Made by a program: the position numbers and the translations under genes. A stretch of DNA of 64,000 bases from an uncultured Nocardioides sp. (GTDB lineage: Bacteria; Actinomycetota; Actinomycetes; Propionibacteriales; Nocardioidaceae). This document shows positions 41,183-53,237 of this stretch, in pieces (position 1 is the first letter of the stretch; every line of letters starts with the position of its first letter). Under the pieces are notes generated by a model that saw only the letters and a program-made list of their open reading frames with translations, had not been told where the DNA came from and did not search any database. The stretch spans positions 1,488,001 to 1,552,000 of the forward strand of contig NZ_CANKZF010000001.1 in assembly GCF_947488515.1 (NCBI RefSeq). Reading direction: 5' to 3'.

Positions 41183-41548
41183 TCACTGCTGTAGTTCGCA
41201 GGCGGCCGTCCCGCCGGGCAGGCGGTGCCGGTTGGCGGCCACCCAGGCGTACGTGCGTCGGGCGATCGGGTCGACCGGACGGGACTCGATCAGCCGTCCG
41301 ACGACCCGCCAGGGCAGCGGCCCGGTGAGGAGGATCGAGGCGAAGGCCCGGTGCCCGTAGTCGACCCGGCCGTCGGGGTGGACGTAGGGCATCTCGACGA
41401 CCGCGCGCACCGGGTCGACGCCCAGCGCCTCGAGGTCGGCGGCCTGGACGGTCGAGCTGTCGACGTCGACCCCGAGCTTCGGCACCAAGCGGCTGGTGCG
41501 CATGCAGAAGCCGCAGTCGGCGTCGTTCAGCATCAGTCCGCGGGGCAC
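41183..41548 (-). CDS. DCC-family (DUF393) thiol-disulfide oxidoreductase-like protein
   Basis: A 121-residue protein with the DxxCxxC motif that names the family, NDADCGFCMR, near the N-terminus and YGHRAFASILLTGPLPWRVVGRLI followed by WVAANRHRLPGG. The fold is thioredoxin-like; redox activity is assumed from the cysteine pair. The GTG start has TAGCCT 7 nt upstream, so the transcript is probably leaderless. Confidence 0.88.
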   Translation of the reverse strand: MPRGLMLNDADCGFCMRTSRLVPKLGVDVDSSTVQAADLEALGVDPVRAVVEMPYVHPDGRVDYGHRAFASILLTGPLPWRVVGRLIESRPVDPIARRTYAWVAANRHRLPGGTAACELQQ

Positions 41549-41569
41549 GCGGGCAAGGCTACGTCGACA

Positions 41570-42064
41570 TCAGATGCGGCGTCCGAAGCATCGGCTGAGC
41601 TCGGAGCCGCAGTAGTAGCCGAAGCCCGGGATCGGCTCGTAGCCCGACGACAGGTAGAGCTCGATGGCCTCCGGCTGCTTCATGCCGGTCTCGAGAACGA
41701 GCGCCTGGATGCCGGCGTCCACCGCCGTCGCCTCGAGGTGGGCGAGCATCCGGCGGGCGACCCCGCGCCGCTGCGCCGCGGGGACGACGTACATCCGCTT
41801 GACCTCCGCGGTGACGTCGGCGCCGAGCGCGGTGACCGACGACCGTCGCCATGCGCCCGTCGCCACCGGGACGCCGTCGAGGTAGCCGACGAAGAACTGC
41901 CCGAGCGGGTCCTCGAAGTCGCGTGGGTCGACCGGCGACTCGTCGCGGCCGCCGTAGCGGGCGACGTACTCCTCCTGGACGGCCTCGACCAGCAGCTGCG
42001 CGTCGGGGTGCGTGATCGGGAGTCGCTCGATGCGCAGTGCAGCGACGGACGGACGGTCAGGCAC
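41570..42064 (-). CDS. GNAT-family N-acetyltransferase
   Basis: A 164-residue acetyltransferase: ELVEAVQEEY-like N-terminus, KRMYVVPAAQRRGVARRMLAHLE (acetyl-CoA pyrophosphate loop RRGVAR) and GIQALVLETGMKQPEAIELYLSSGYE. Substrate unknown; it resembles the small-molecule-acting GNATs with a C-terminal FGYYCGSELSRCFGR. Start GTG 42064. It lies 21 bp upstream of the DCC gene on the same strand. Confidence 0.88.
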   Translation of the reverse strand: MPDRPSVAALRIERLPITHPDAQLLVEAVQEEYVARYGGRDESPVDPRDFEDPLGQFFVGYLDGVPVATGAWRRSSVTALGADVTAEVKRMYVVPAAQRRGVARRMLAHLEATAVDAGIQALVLETGMKQPEAIELYLSSGYEPIPGFGYYCGSELSRCFGRRI

Positions 42065-42160
42065 GCGTGAAATCCCCCGATGTGAGATGCGGTCGAGCAG
42101 GTGACAGGATAGGACCCGCTGACAGCGTCGTCAGGACCCACCGTTCCGCATCCCACGTGA

Positions 42161-43306
<1,146 letters not shown>

Positions 43307-43310
43307 CCGG

Positions 43311-44306
43311 TCAGGCTGAAAGCAGCTTGAGCACGGCCCGCTCGAGCGCCGCCTGCCGCGCGTCGTCGGTGTCGTACTTGCCGCGGACCTTGATGGTCCG
43401 GCCCCGCTCGTAGGCCTCGACGACCCGCGGGTCGACGTAGGCCGTGCGGGCCAGGGTGGGCGTGTTGCCGAGGAACTCCGAGACCTCCTTCATGGCGGAG
43501 GAGACCGCACGCTTGCGGGAGGCCTTCGTCTGCCCGGGCTCGTCGGTCTCGGCCAGGGCGGACGCGGCGATCACCGTGGCGTGCCAGGTGCGGAAGTCCT
43601 TGGCGGTGGCGTCGATGCCGAAGCAGGCGCGGATGTAGTCGTTGACGTCGGAGGACGAGAGGTCCTTCCAGTGCCGGCCGTCCTTCCACGCGAGGAGCCT
43701 GTCGCCGCCGCCGCGCCGGCGGCGCATCACGTCGAGCGCCTCGGACGCGGACGGATCGTCGATGGTGATGTCGTGCTCGATCCCGGACTTTCCGGTGAAG
43801 GTGAACCGCAGCCCGTCCTTGGTGCGCGAGACGTGCTCCCGAAGCATCGTGGTGAGGCCGAAGGAGCCGTTGGCGTCGGTGTAGACGTCGTTGCCGATCC
43901 GGAAGTAGCCGAGGTCGAGCAGACGTACGGCGACCGCGCAGCCACGCTCCAGCGACATCCCCTCGGCACCGATGTCGGCGAGCACCCGCTCTCGCGCCTT
44001 CGACAGCGCCTTGCCGAACACCAGGATCCGGTCGAACTTCGCCGCGTCGCGGCTCGCGCGCCACTGGGGGTGGTACAGGTACTGCCGTCGACCGGCGTCG
44101 TCGGTGCCGACGGCCTGCAGGTGGCCGTTGGGGTGGGGCGTGATCCACACGTCCTTCCACGCCGGCGGGATGACGAGGTCCTTGCAGCGCTGCACCTGGT
44201 CCGCATCGAGGCGGTTGCCGCGCTCGTCGAGGTAGGTGAAGCCCGAGCCGGACCGGCGACGGGTCCAGCCCGGCTGGTCGGGGAACGTGCGCCTCAGTCG
44301 CGGCAT
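43311..44306 (-). CDS. DNA topoisomerase IB (poxvirus-like)
   Basis: A 331-residue type IB topoisomerase that relaxes supercoils by nicking one strand through a 3'-phosphotyrosine. The N-terminal GFTYLDERGNRLDADQVQRCKDLVIPPAWKDVWI, KFDRILVFGKALSKAR, and DFRTWHATVIAA with the catalytic Arg/His are typical. The nucleophile is the Tyr in LARTAYVDPRVVEAY. Length is that of the bacterial family. Confidence 0.95.
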   Translation of the reverse strand: MPRLRRTFPDQPGWTRRRSGSGFTYLDERGNRLDADQVQRCKDLVIPPAWKDVWITPHPNGHLQAVGTDDAGRRQYLYHPQWRASRDAAKFDRILVFGKALSKARERVLADIGAEGMSLERGCAVAVRLLDLGYFRIGNDVYTDANGSFGLTTMLREHVSRTKDGLRFTFTGKSGIEHDITIDDPSASEALDVMRRRRGGGDRLLAWKDGRHWKDLSSSDVNDYIRACFGIDATAKDFRTWHATVIAASALAETDEPGQTKASRKRAVSSAMKEVSEFLGNTPTLARTAYVDPRVVEAYERGRTIKVRGKYDTDDARQAALERAVLKLLSA

Positions 44307-44312
44307 GCGGTG

Positions 44313-44318
44313 AACCTA
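44313..44318 (-). promoter_or_regulatory. Leaderless -10 box of topoisomerase IB
   Basis: TAGGTT (minus strand) lies 6 nt before the ATG at 44306. Confidence 0.6.
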
Positions 44319-44341
44319 GCGAACGGTCCCGCCCCCCGCCG

Positions 44342-44854
44342 TCACCCTGAGGGAGGTCGGCTCGAGAGGGCTGCCGCGATCGCGTCGAAGGCCTGCCGGC
44401 CGAACGCCACCAGCCGCGCCTCCTCCACCGACGTCGGCGTCGCTTGCAGCGTGTTGATCGCCGCTGCGATCGCGTCGTCCTTGGGCCAGCCGTAGATGCC
44501 TGCGCTCACGAGGGGGAACGCCACCGTGCGGGCGCCGAGCTCGTCGGCCACCGCGAGCGCTCCGGAGTAGCACGACTCCAGCAGCGACCGGTCGCGCTCG
44601 CCGGCGGTCCAGTTGGGACCGACCACGTGGATCACCCACCGGGCCGGCATCCGGCCGCCGGTGGTCCACCCGGCGGCGCCGGTGGCGAGCCCGTCGGGGA
44701 ACCGTCGTCGGCAGTCCTCGAGGACCTCGGGACCGCCGGCCGCGTGGATCGCGCCGTCGACGCCGCCACCGCCGCGCATCCGGCGGTTGGCGGCATTGAC
44801 CACGGCGTCGACGTCCTGGGTGGTGATGTCGCCCTCGACGACCGTGACGTCCAC
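44342..44854 (-). CDS. Macrodomain O-acetyl-ADP-ribose deacetylase
   Basis: A 170-residue macrodomain: VVEGDITTQDVDAVVNAANRRMRGGGGVDGAIHAAGG is the ADP-ribose loop, and ARTVAFPLVSAGIYGWPKDDA the second. Relatives remove acetyl or ADP-ribose groups from O-acetyl-ADP-ribose or proteins. Start GTG 44854, 3 bp after the M4 protease gene on the same strand, so cotranscription is likely. Confidence 0.93.
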   Translation of the reverse strand: MDVTVVEGDITTQDVDAVVNAANRRMRGGGGVDGAIHAAGGPEVLEDCRRRFPDGLATGAAGWTTGGRMPARWVIHVVGPNWTAGERDRSLLESCYSGALAVADELGARTVAFPLVSAGIYGWPKDDAIAAAINTLQATPTSVEEARLVAFGRQAFDAIAAALSSRPPSG

Positions 44855-44857
44855 GGG

Positions 44858-46228
44858 TCAGGCCTCCCAACCGGAGGTCGAGCCCGTCGCATCGGGGCGC
44901 AGGATCCGCCGCGCCAGCTCGGCCTGGCTGGCCGTCAGCAGGTGCTCGGGCACGCGCACCGGGTCACCGTCGTCCACGGTGAAGGTGTAGACGAACATGT
45001 CGGGCCGGGGCGGGCCGTCCGAGGTCGCGGACCCCAGCACCGCCTCCGTCACCAGCTGCCCGAGGCCGGGGTCGTCGACCTGGCCGAGGTCGACCTCGGC
45101 GGTCTCGGTGCGGCCGGCGAAGCCGCCGCTGCGCTCCACCCGCAGCCGGCCCCCCGGCTGCGGCGGCGGGGGCGACGGGGGCTGGGGCGACGGGGGCTGG
45201 TCGATCTCCCCCGCAGCGACGTCGATCTCGACACCGACCTGGGCCCACGCGCCCTGGACGGCGTCGGCGTGGTCGCCGGCGGCTGCGACGGTGGCCGCCG
45301 CGAAGGTGGCGAAGGTGGCGCCCGAGGGCACGTCGCCGCCCACCAGGGCGTCGTACCAGACCCGGCCGGCACCGGAGATCGACGTGCCACCGATGGCGAC
45401 CGCCGCGAGCTGGAACGCCTTGTTGGGGATGCCGGAGTTGAGGTGGACGCCGCCGTTGTCGGCGGTGGTCTCGACGTAGTCGTCCATGTGGCCGACCTGC
45501 GGGTCGGCGCCGATCTCGGGGTCGTCGTAGGCGGTGCCGGGCGCGGCCATGTCGCGCAGGGCGCGGGCGTTGATGGACGGCATGAAGATGCCCTGCCCGA
45601 TGAGCCAGTCGCCCTCGCCGGCGTCCTGGCCGAGCAGTCGCTGCTTGAGGCAGGAGGCGAACGCGTCGGCGACCGACTCGTTGAGCGCGCCGGACTGGCC
45701 CCGGTAGGTGAGGTCGGCCGTGTGCTCGACGACCGCGTGGGAGAACTCGTGGGCCAGGACGTCGACCGGCTTGGTGAACCGCTCGAAGACGCGGCCGTCG
45801 CCGTCACCGAAGACGAGCTGGGTGCCGTCCCAGAAGGCGTTGTTGTAGCGCGAGCCGTAGTGGACGGTCAGGCTGACCGGGGCACCGGCGCCGTCGTAGG
45901 AGTCGCGCGCGAGGTCGTCGAGGAACATCCGGAGGGTCGCCTCGATGCCGGTCGCGGCCTCGTCCACCGCCACGTCGCCGGTCTCAGGCTCACCGGCGCT
46001 GCGGGCGGGCGTGCCGGGCAGCGTGGTGCGCGACTCCGCGTCGTGGACCGTCCAGTCCGGCGGGGCGACCACTCCCTCGGCCGACGGGGGCGTCGGCCGA
46101 GGGGCGCGTCCCCGGAGGGCGCGCTCGCGTCGGAGCTCGTCGTCGCGAGCCGCCCGCTCGGGGCCGTCGACCCGCTCCACCAGCCATGGTGGGATGAAGG
46201 TGCAGCGGGCCGCCCGAGGTGTCGTCAT
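44858..46228 (-). CDS. Protealysin-like M4 metalloprotease fused to an emfourin-like inhibitor domain
   Basis: A 456-residue protein with no export signal. The short propeptide CTFIPPWLVERV is the protealysin-type precursor. The catalytic part has the zinc motif HEFSH (VLAHEFSHAVVEHT), the third ligand in NESVADAF, and DDYVETTADNGGVHLNSGIPNKAF with the transition-state His. After a Pro-rich linker (PPSPQPPSPPPP), the last 100 residues, LRVERSGGFAGRTETAEVDL onward, resemble emfourin, the protein inhibitor usually encoded next to protealysin. The enzyme may therefore carry its own inhibitor. Confidence 0.88.
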   Translation of the reverse strand: MTTPRAARCTFIPPWLVERVDGPERAARDDELRRERALRGRAPRPTPPSAEGVVAPPDWTVHDAESRTTLPGTPARSAGEPETGDVAVDEAATGIEATLRMFLDDLARDSYDGAGAPVSLTVHYGSRYNNAFWDGTQLVFGDGDGRVFERFTKPVDVLAHEFSHAVVEHTADLTYRGQSGALNESVADAFASCLKQRLLGQDAGEGDWLIGQGIFMPSINARALRDMAAPGTAYDDPEIGADPQVGHMDDYVETTADNGGVHLNSGIPNKAFQLAAVAIGGTSISGAGRVWYDALVGGDVPSGATFATFAAATVAAAGDHADAVQGAWAQVGVEIDVAAGEIDQPPSPQPPSPPPPQPGGRLRVERSGGFAGRTETAEVDLGQVDDPGLGQLVTEAVLGSATSDGPPRPDMFVYTFTVDDGDPVRVPEHLLTASQAELARRILRPDATGSTSGWEA

Positions 46229-46274
46229 GACACCTGTCTACTCCCCGCCTGGGACAGCGGAAAGAGGACGCAGG

Positions 46275-47117
46275 TCAGGCGCAGGACGACGCGGTGAAGG
46301 TCAGGTTGGTCAGGAACACGCCCTGCAGGCCGCGCGAGGCCAGCGTGCCCGACTGGTCGTTCCAGTAGGTGAGCTTGTAGACGGCACTGGCCGGCTTGCC
46401 CACGTAGCTGACGTCCACGTTGCCCTGCGCGCCGCTGACCGGGTTGTACTCGGTGTTGCTGCCCGTCGGACGCCACGGGGCGCCGGACGTCCCGGAGCCG
46501 CTCAGGCCTCCGGCCTTGACACCGGCAGGGCCGCCGCTCACCCAGATCCGGTCCTGGTACTGCCCGTTGGCGTTCGCGGGATCCATGGAGTCGATGTCCG
46601 TCAGCTTGAACTTCAGGCCGGTCACCGGACGGCTGAAGACGAGCGTGACCTCCTGCCGGTGGTTGCTCCGGGCGTTGGCGTTGTTGCCGAACGACGTCAC
46701 GCCCTGCTTGGCACGCTGCATGATCGTGAGGCCACGCATCGTGGTGCCGCCGACGTTGCGCGGAGAGAGGCTCAGGTTGGAGTAGAAGCCATCGGTCGTC
46801 GTGGTGCTCCCCGCCTCCATGTTGCCGAAGAACTGGCTCGACACGGTCAGGGTCAACGGTCCGCTGCCGAGCGTTCCCGCACCGGCACTGCTCACCAGGC
46901 GGGCGACCGCCGACCTCGACGAGGCGTTGTAGTTCGAGGCCCAGCTGACCTCGTAGTTGGCGTCCGCGCAGACCACCGGGCCCGACGTCGCGGCGTACGC
47001 CGGGACGGCTACGGCGACGGACACCGCGGGCGCGGTCCAGGCGGCGGCGCGGAGCACGGTGCGCCGGCTCGGGACGTACGAATCGGGTGCGTCAGGTGGT
47101 GAAGACGTGATGGTCAT
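46275..47117 (-). CDS. Tat-exported protein of unknown function
   Basis: A 280-residue secreted protein with a twin-arginine signal, SRRTVLRAAAWTAPAVSVAVAVPAYA. The mature part is Gly/Ser/Thr-rich with beta-strand repeats (TLGSGPLTLTVSSQFFGNMEAG, VTGLKFKLTDIDSMDPANANG) like an extracellular beta-sandwich that binds carbohydrate or protein. No catalytic motif is seen. ATG 47117 has GGGAGGG about 9 nt upstream; the ATG three codons earlier is too close to it. Confidence 0.75.
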   Translation of the reverse strand: MTITSSPPDAPDSYVPSRRTVLRAAAWTAPAVSVAVAVPAYAATSGPVVCADANYEVSWASNYNASSRSAVARLVSSAGAGTLGSGPLTLTVSSQFFGNMEAGSTTTTDGFYSNLSLSPRNVGGTTMRGLTIMQRAKQGVTSFGNNANARSNHRQEVTLVFSRPVTGLKFKLTDIDSMDPANANGQYQDRIWVSGGPAGVKAGGLSGSGTSGAPWRPTGSNTEYNPVSGAQGNVDVSYVGKPASAVYKLTYWNDQSGTLASRGLQGVFLTNLTFTASSCA

Positions 47118-47400
47118 GCAGATCATCCCTCCCGGATGACAGTGCGACACCGGGCCCGGCCACATCCCCACGCGGCCCCTCCCGGTCTGTGGACCAGACG
47201 CTACTGACGGGTACTCCGGCATCGAGACGCTTTTGCCGTGCAGTTGCCGTCCCGTGCGCGAACTGTCTCCGCACCGTGGGCCCCGGCGTCGGGATTGAGT
47301 GCCTCACCGATGCCGCCGGTAACCTTGACCAGCGATCTGTGCCTCGTGCGCTCGGCTGTCAGCCGCGTCGCCACCTCATCTCCGCCCGGAAGGCCCCTGC

Positions 47401-49293
<1,893 letters not shown>

Positions 49294-49300
49294 TCGCCCC

Positions 49301-49954
49301 GTGGCCGAGGTGCCCGACGTCCAGCCCGCGCTCGCAGCAGAGCTCGCGGGCTGGCTCGAGCACCTCGGCCTGAGCGGCCAGCTGGCTGCGGCCGGGCTGC
49401 CGACGTACGACCGCGACGGCGACGTCGTGCGCTGGCGCGACCGGGCGACCGGCGAGGAGCTCGACGCCGAGCGGCTCACCGAGCTCGACCGGGCCCTCCG
49501 CTCGATGGGTGACGACCCGGCCCACGGCGTGCCCGTCGAGCTGGTGCGGCTGCGGCGCGACGCCGAGGTGCGGCAGTCCCTCCTCGACGGCGGCTGGCTG
49601 GACTACGCCGGCGTCGGCCGCCTGCGCGGCACCTCGGAGAACGCCGCCCGCTTCGCCCTGCACAAGGCCGCCCAGCGCCGGGCCGTGCTCCTCGTCCAGC
49701 ACGAGGGCGGCACCCTCGTCCCCGCCTTCCAGCTCGACGACACCGGCGAGGTGCGCGAGGAGCTGCTGGCGGTGCTGGAGCCGCTGCTCGCCGCCGGCGT
49801 CGACCCCTGGCGGGCCTGGATCTGGCTGACCACGCCGGCCGCCCTGCTCGGCGGAGCGGTGCCGCACGTGGCGGCACGCGACCCCGAGGAGCTGTCCGTC
49901 GTGCAGCACGCCGCGGTCGCCCTGGCCGAGCGGACTCGCTCGGCGCAGGGCTGA
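49301..49954 (+). CDS. Uncharacterised protein with a possible antitoxin-like C-terminal domain
   Basis: A 217-residue soluble protein. Two acidic helices lead to VRWRDRATGEELDAERLTELDRAL, then LRGTSENAARFALHKAAQRRAVLLVQHEGGTLVPAFQLDDTGEVREELLAVLEPLLAAGVDPWRAWIWLTTPA. The final part resembles the toxin-binding domain of MbcA/ParS/Xre antitoxins, but no toxin gene is adjacent, so that is weak. The GTG follows typA by 7 bp and is probably cotranscribed with it. Confidence 0.65.
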   Translation: MAEVPDVQPALAAELAGWLEHLGLSGQLAAAGLPTYDRDGDVVRWRDRATGEELDAERLTELDRALRSMGDDPAHGVPVELVRLRRDAEVRQSLLDGGWLDYAGVGRLRGTSENAARFALHKAAQRRAVLLVQHEGGTLVPAFQLDDTGEVREELLAVLEPLLAAGVDPWRAWIWLTTPAALLGGAVPHVAARDPEELSVVQHAAVALAERTRSAQG

Positions 49955-49971
49955 CCCGCCGTCCTCCTACG

Positions 49972-52900
49972 TCAGCCGGTCTTCTTGGTCGTCACCACGG
50001 CGACGCCCTCGATCCGGACCGGCTTGTTCTTCGCCACGACGACGCGCAGCTTGCCCTTGCGGGCCCGGGGCAGCTCGAAGGTGCGGAGCTGGCTGAACTT
50101 CTGCTTGCCGGCGAACTTCACGACACCCAGCTTGCGCTTGCCGAGGAACACGCGCGCCGTGCCGCCGTTCTTCACCTTGCCGATGACGAGCACGATGCGC
50201 TCGGTGGTCGGCACGCGGGTGACGAGCTCGGAGCCCTTGCGCCGCGAGGTGACGTAGTCGCCGAACATGGCCCGCTTGTCCTTCGTGCGGTTCCAGGTGC
50301 CCTTCCTCGCGAAGGTGCTCTCGTCGCGAGGCACCGTGAACGAGACGGTCGCGGGAGTCGGGTCGGCGACACCGGCGGCGTTGACCGCGGCGACCCCGAA
50401 CGTGTGCGTGCCCGCCCGGAAGCGGCTGGTCACGCCGAAGGCGTCGCACGGCAGCATCTCCTCGTCGACCGTGCACCTGAAGGTCGCGGGCGTGACGCTC
50501 GAGGAGTAGGTGAACTTCTGGCGACGCTCCAGCACGATCGACTCGTTCGCGGGTCCGGACGTGATCGTCGTCTGGGGGGCGGGCGTGGCCTTCAGCGCGA
50601 ACTCGGCGGCGTTGACGGCGAAGAAGTAGTTGTCGACCGCCTCGACCTTGATGCGCACCTTGGCCGCGTCGACGTTGGGCATGACCATCGTCTCGGACCC
50701 GTCGTTGGGCGTGCTCGCGGTGAGCACCGTGCCGAACGTCGCGCCGCCGTCGGTGGAGAGCGAGATCCTCACGTTCTTCGCCAGCCGGTCGGTCCCCTTG
50801 ACGTCCCACGTCACGGGCACCGACGAGCCGCCGGCCACGGTCGAGCCTGCGGCGGCCTGCGACGTGACGAGGAACGGGCCGGCGGTCTTGTCGACCGTGA
50901 GCGCGACCTCGTCCCACGCGACGCCGCCGCCGTTGGGGAAGCCGTCGCGGGCGGTGAGGCGGAAGCTCATCACGGCGTCGTCGACGTCGACGCTGCCCAG
51001 GTAGTCGGCCGTCGGGAGGAACTCGGAGTAGCAGTCGAGCAGCGTGTCGGGCAGCTGACGGTTGGGCAGCCCGGCCGCCGAGGGGCAGGTGCCGGAGACG
51101 GCGTTGGTGTTCCCGGCGAGGACCTGAGCCATGTCGGGGAAGACCCGCGTGATGTTGCCGTCAGCGAGGTTGATGCCCGGGGCCGGGCTCTTCAGCGAGT
51201 CCTCGTCGCTGACCACCGCGTCGTCGCCGAAGACGCGGAACAGCGGGCCGTGGACCTTGGTGTTGTCGGACAGGCCGGTCCCTTCGCCGAAGTTGGTCTG
51301 CTCCCAGAGGTAGGTGAGGGCGTCACCGTCGGCGTCCTTGCCGGAGACCCCCGAGAGGGCGAACGGCGTGCGGACCGGGACGGTCTTGTCCGCCGGCGCC
51401 TCGACCTCCGGCGCGGTGTTGTCGGCGAGGCCAGTGTCGTCCGGCCGCAGCTGGACGCCGTCGTTCTGGGCCGGTCCGCCGCGGGAGGTCTCGCCGACGA
51501 ATCCATCCACGCCGCCGGTCTCGACGGTCAGCTCGTCGACGTCCTCGAGGACGGTACCGGGACCGGGGATGATCGAGGGCACGTCGTTGAAGATGACCTG
51601 GAAACCGCGCTCGTCCGGGGCGAGCACGTCGGGGGTGTAGCCGAACTCGTCGAAGCCCCACTGCGCGATGGAGACGGCCCGACCGGTGAGGCCCTCGATG
51701 GCCGCGTCCAGTCCGGCGGTGTTGTAGGCGGCGAAGGGCACGGTCGTGGTGCTGCCGTCGAACTCCAGCACGAGGCTGTCACCGGCACCGAAGGCCTCGG
51801 TGAGCGAGACCGTCTGCACCTCCACGTTGTCGTAGGTGTCGGCACGGTAGGCGTCGACCTCGTCGATGGTGTTGAACGAGAAGTAGGGGTCGGTGTGCGG
51901 CTGCAGGTCGTCGCGGCCGCAGATGCCGGCGTAGGCCATCACCGAGGAGCCCGAGCCGGGCTCGACCGAGGCCTCCGAGATGTTGCCACCGCAGTTGCCG
52001 GCGGCGCCGTTGAAGGTGTGGTTGCCGGCGAACTGGTGGCCGATCTCGTGCGCGACGTAGTCGATGGCGAAGAAGTCACCCTTGGGCTCCGGGAGGCCGG
52101 TGCAGCCGCCGCCCTTGTAGTCGCCGCCGACGACGCCGAGGTAGGCGATGCCACCGCCGTCGACGCCCAGCGCGATGTGGCCGACGTCGTAGTTGGAGGC
52201 GCCGACGAGCTGTCCGAGGACCGTGCGGTTCTTGCCGAGGGTCGGCACGTCGCAGGTGTAGATGTCGCCGGTGTCATCCCGGGGGTCGTCCGGCGTGCCG
52301 TTGTCGTCGTACGGCTCGAAGCACGGCGCCACGCCGCAGGGGCCGTCGGCCCCGGTCGCCTTGGCGTCGGTGTCGAGGTTGAGCTTGTCGGTCGCGTTGA
52401 CCAGGCGCAGCTCGGTCGCGAGGTCTTCGTTGTAGATCTGGTTCACCCGGTTGATGAGGGTGACCTTCTCGGCGAGCACGTTGGCGGTGCCGAAGTAGGC
52501 GGCGTAGGACGGGTCGGAGGTCAGCGCGAGGCGGTAGTAGTGGCGCTGCACCTGCGTGCCGGGCTCCGTGGAGCGGTCGGCCGCGGCAGCGGTGACCGTC
52601 TCGCGGATCGCGTCGACCTCACCCTCCTTGCGGCGCACCTCCGCTGCCGGCAGGTCGACCGAGCGGTAGCTGAGGTGCGCGGTCGTGCCGGGGCGGTTGT
52701 AGGCGGGGTCGACGTACCAGTCGCTCCGGCCGCCGGGCGTGCGCACGAAGGCGTGGAAGCCCATCTGGGTGACGTCGAGGGCGATGGTCGCCTTCGGGTC
52801 GTCGACGCCCCGCCCCGACCAGGTCGTGATCTCCGGGTGGGCGCCCGCGAGCTCGGACTCCATCCGCTGGGTCTGCTGGACGCGGAAGGACTGCAGGCTG

Positions 52901-53157
52901 CCGTCCGGGGCAGGCACGTCGATCACGGACGACCCGGCACCGCGCGGCAGCTCGCCGCGCAGGGCGCCGAGGTCGACACGGGTGGCGGCGTACTCCTTGG
53001 GCTCGACGCGGACCTTCGCGCCGGACGGCTCGAAGCCGCGGAGGGGTGCGAAGGCCTGGTCGTCGGGGGCGGCGGCGACCGGAGCGATCGAGCTCAGTGC
53101 ACCTGCTCCCACGACGAGGGCCAGACAGGCGGCGAGACGGCGAGAGCGAGATGGCAC
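49972..53157 (-). CDS. Secreted metzincin (reprolysin-like) metalloprotease
   Basis: A 1061-residue exported protease: signal peptide (about 1-29), a propeptide-like region, then a catalytic domain with the metzincin zinc motif HEIGHQFAGNH near residue 370 and a downstream Met-turn candidate SSVMAYAG. Cysteine-rich loops flank it. The C-terminal half is made of beta-sandwich domains (SGVSGKDADGDALTYLWEQ is PKD/cadherin-like, TSGPANESIVLERRQKFTYSSS another) that probably anchor or bind substrate. It should degrade extracellular protein. No S-layer or LPXTG anchor is visible. Confidence 0.9.
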   Translation of the reverse strand: MPSRSRRLAACLALVVGAGALSSIAPVAAAPDDQAFAPLRGFEPSGAKVRVEPKEYAATRVDLGALRGELPRGAGSSVIDVPAPDGSLQSFRVQQTQRMESELAGAHPEITTWSGRGVDDPKATIALDVTQMGFHAFVRTPGGRSDWYVDPAYNRPGTTAHLSYRSVDLPAAEVRRKEGEVDAIRETVTAAAADRSTEPGTQVQRHYYRLALTSDPSYAAYFGTANVLAEKVTLINRVNQIYNEDLATELRLVNATDKLNLDTDAKATGADGPCGVAPCFEPYDDNGTPDDPRDDTGDIYTCDVPTLGKNRTVLGQLVGASNYDVGHIALGVDGGGIAYLGVVGGDYKGGGCTGLPEPKGDFFAIDYVAHEIGHQFAGNHTFNGAAGNCGGNISEASVEPGSGSSVMAYAGICGRDDLQPHTDPYFSFNTIDEVDAYRADTYDNVEVQTVSLTEAFGAGDSLVLEFDGSTTTVPFAAYNTAGLDAAIEGLTGRAVSIAQWGFDEFGYTPDVLAPDERGFQVIFNDVPSIIPGPGTVLEDVDELTVETGGVDGFVGETSRGGPAQNDGVQLRPDDTGLADNTAPEVEAPADKTVPVRTPFALSGVSGKDADGDALTYLWEQTNFGEGTGLSDNTKVHGPLFRVFGDDAVVSDEDSLKSPAPGINLADGNITRVFPDMAQVLAGNTNAVSGTCPSAAGLPNRQLPDTLLDCYSEFLPTADYLGSVDVDDAVMSFRLTARDGFPNGGGVAWDEVALTVDKTAGPFLVTSQAAAGSTVAGGSSVPVTWDVKGTDRLAKNVRISLSTDGGATFGTVLTASTPNDGSETMVMPNVDAAKVRIKVEAVDNYFFAVNAAEFALKATPAPQTTITSGPANESIVLERRQKFTYSSSVTPATFRCTVDEEMLPCDAFGVTSRFRAGTHTFGVAAVNAAGVADPTPATVSFTVPRDESTFARKGTWNRTKDKRAMFGDYVTSRRKGSELVTRVPTTERIVLVIGKVKNGGTARVFLGKRKLGVVKFAGKQKFSQLRTFELPRARKGKLRVVVAKNKPVRIEGVAVVTTKKTG

Positions 53158-53237
53158 ACGAGCTCCTTCGAAGACGGAACTCGCAGCCTAGGTAGGGCCA
53201 CTGACACGCGCCATACCTCTTTGGTAGCGATTGGGGC

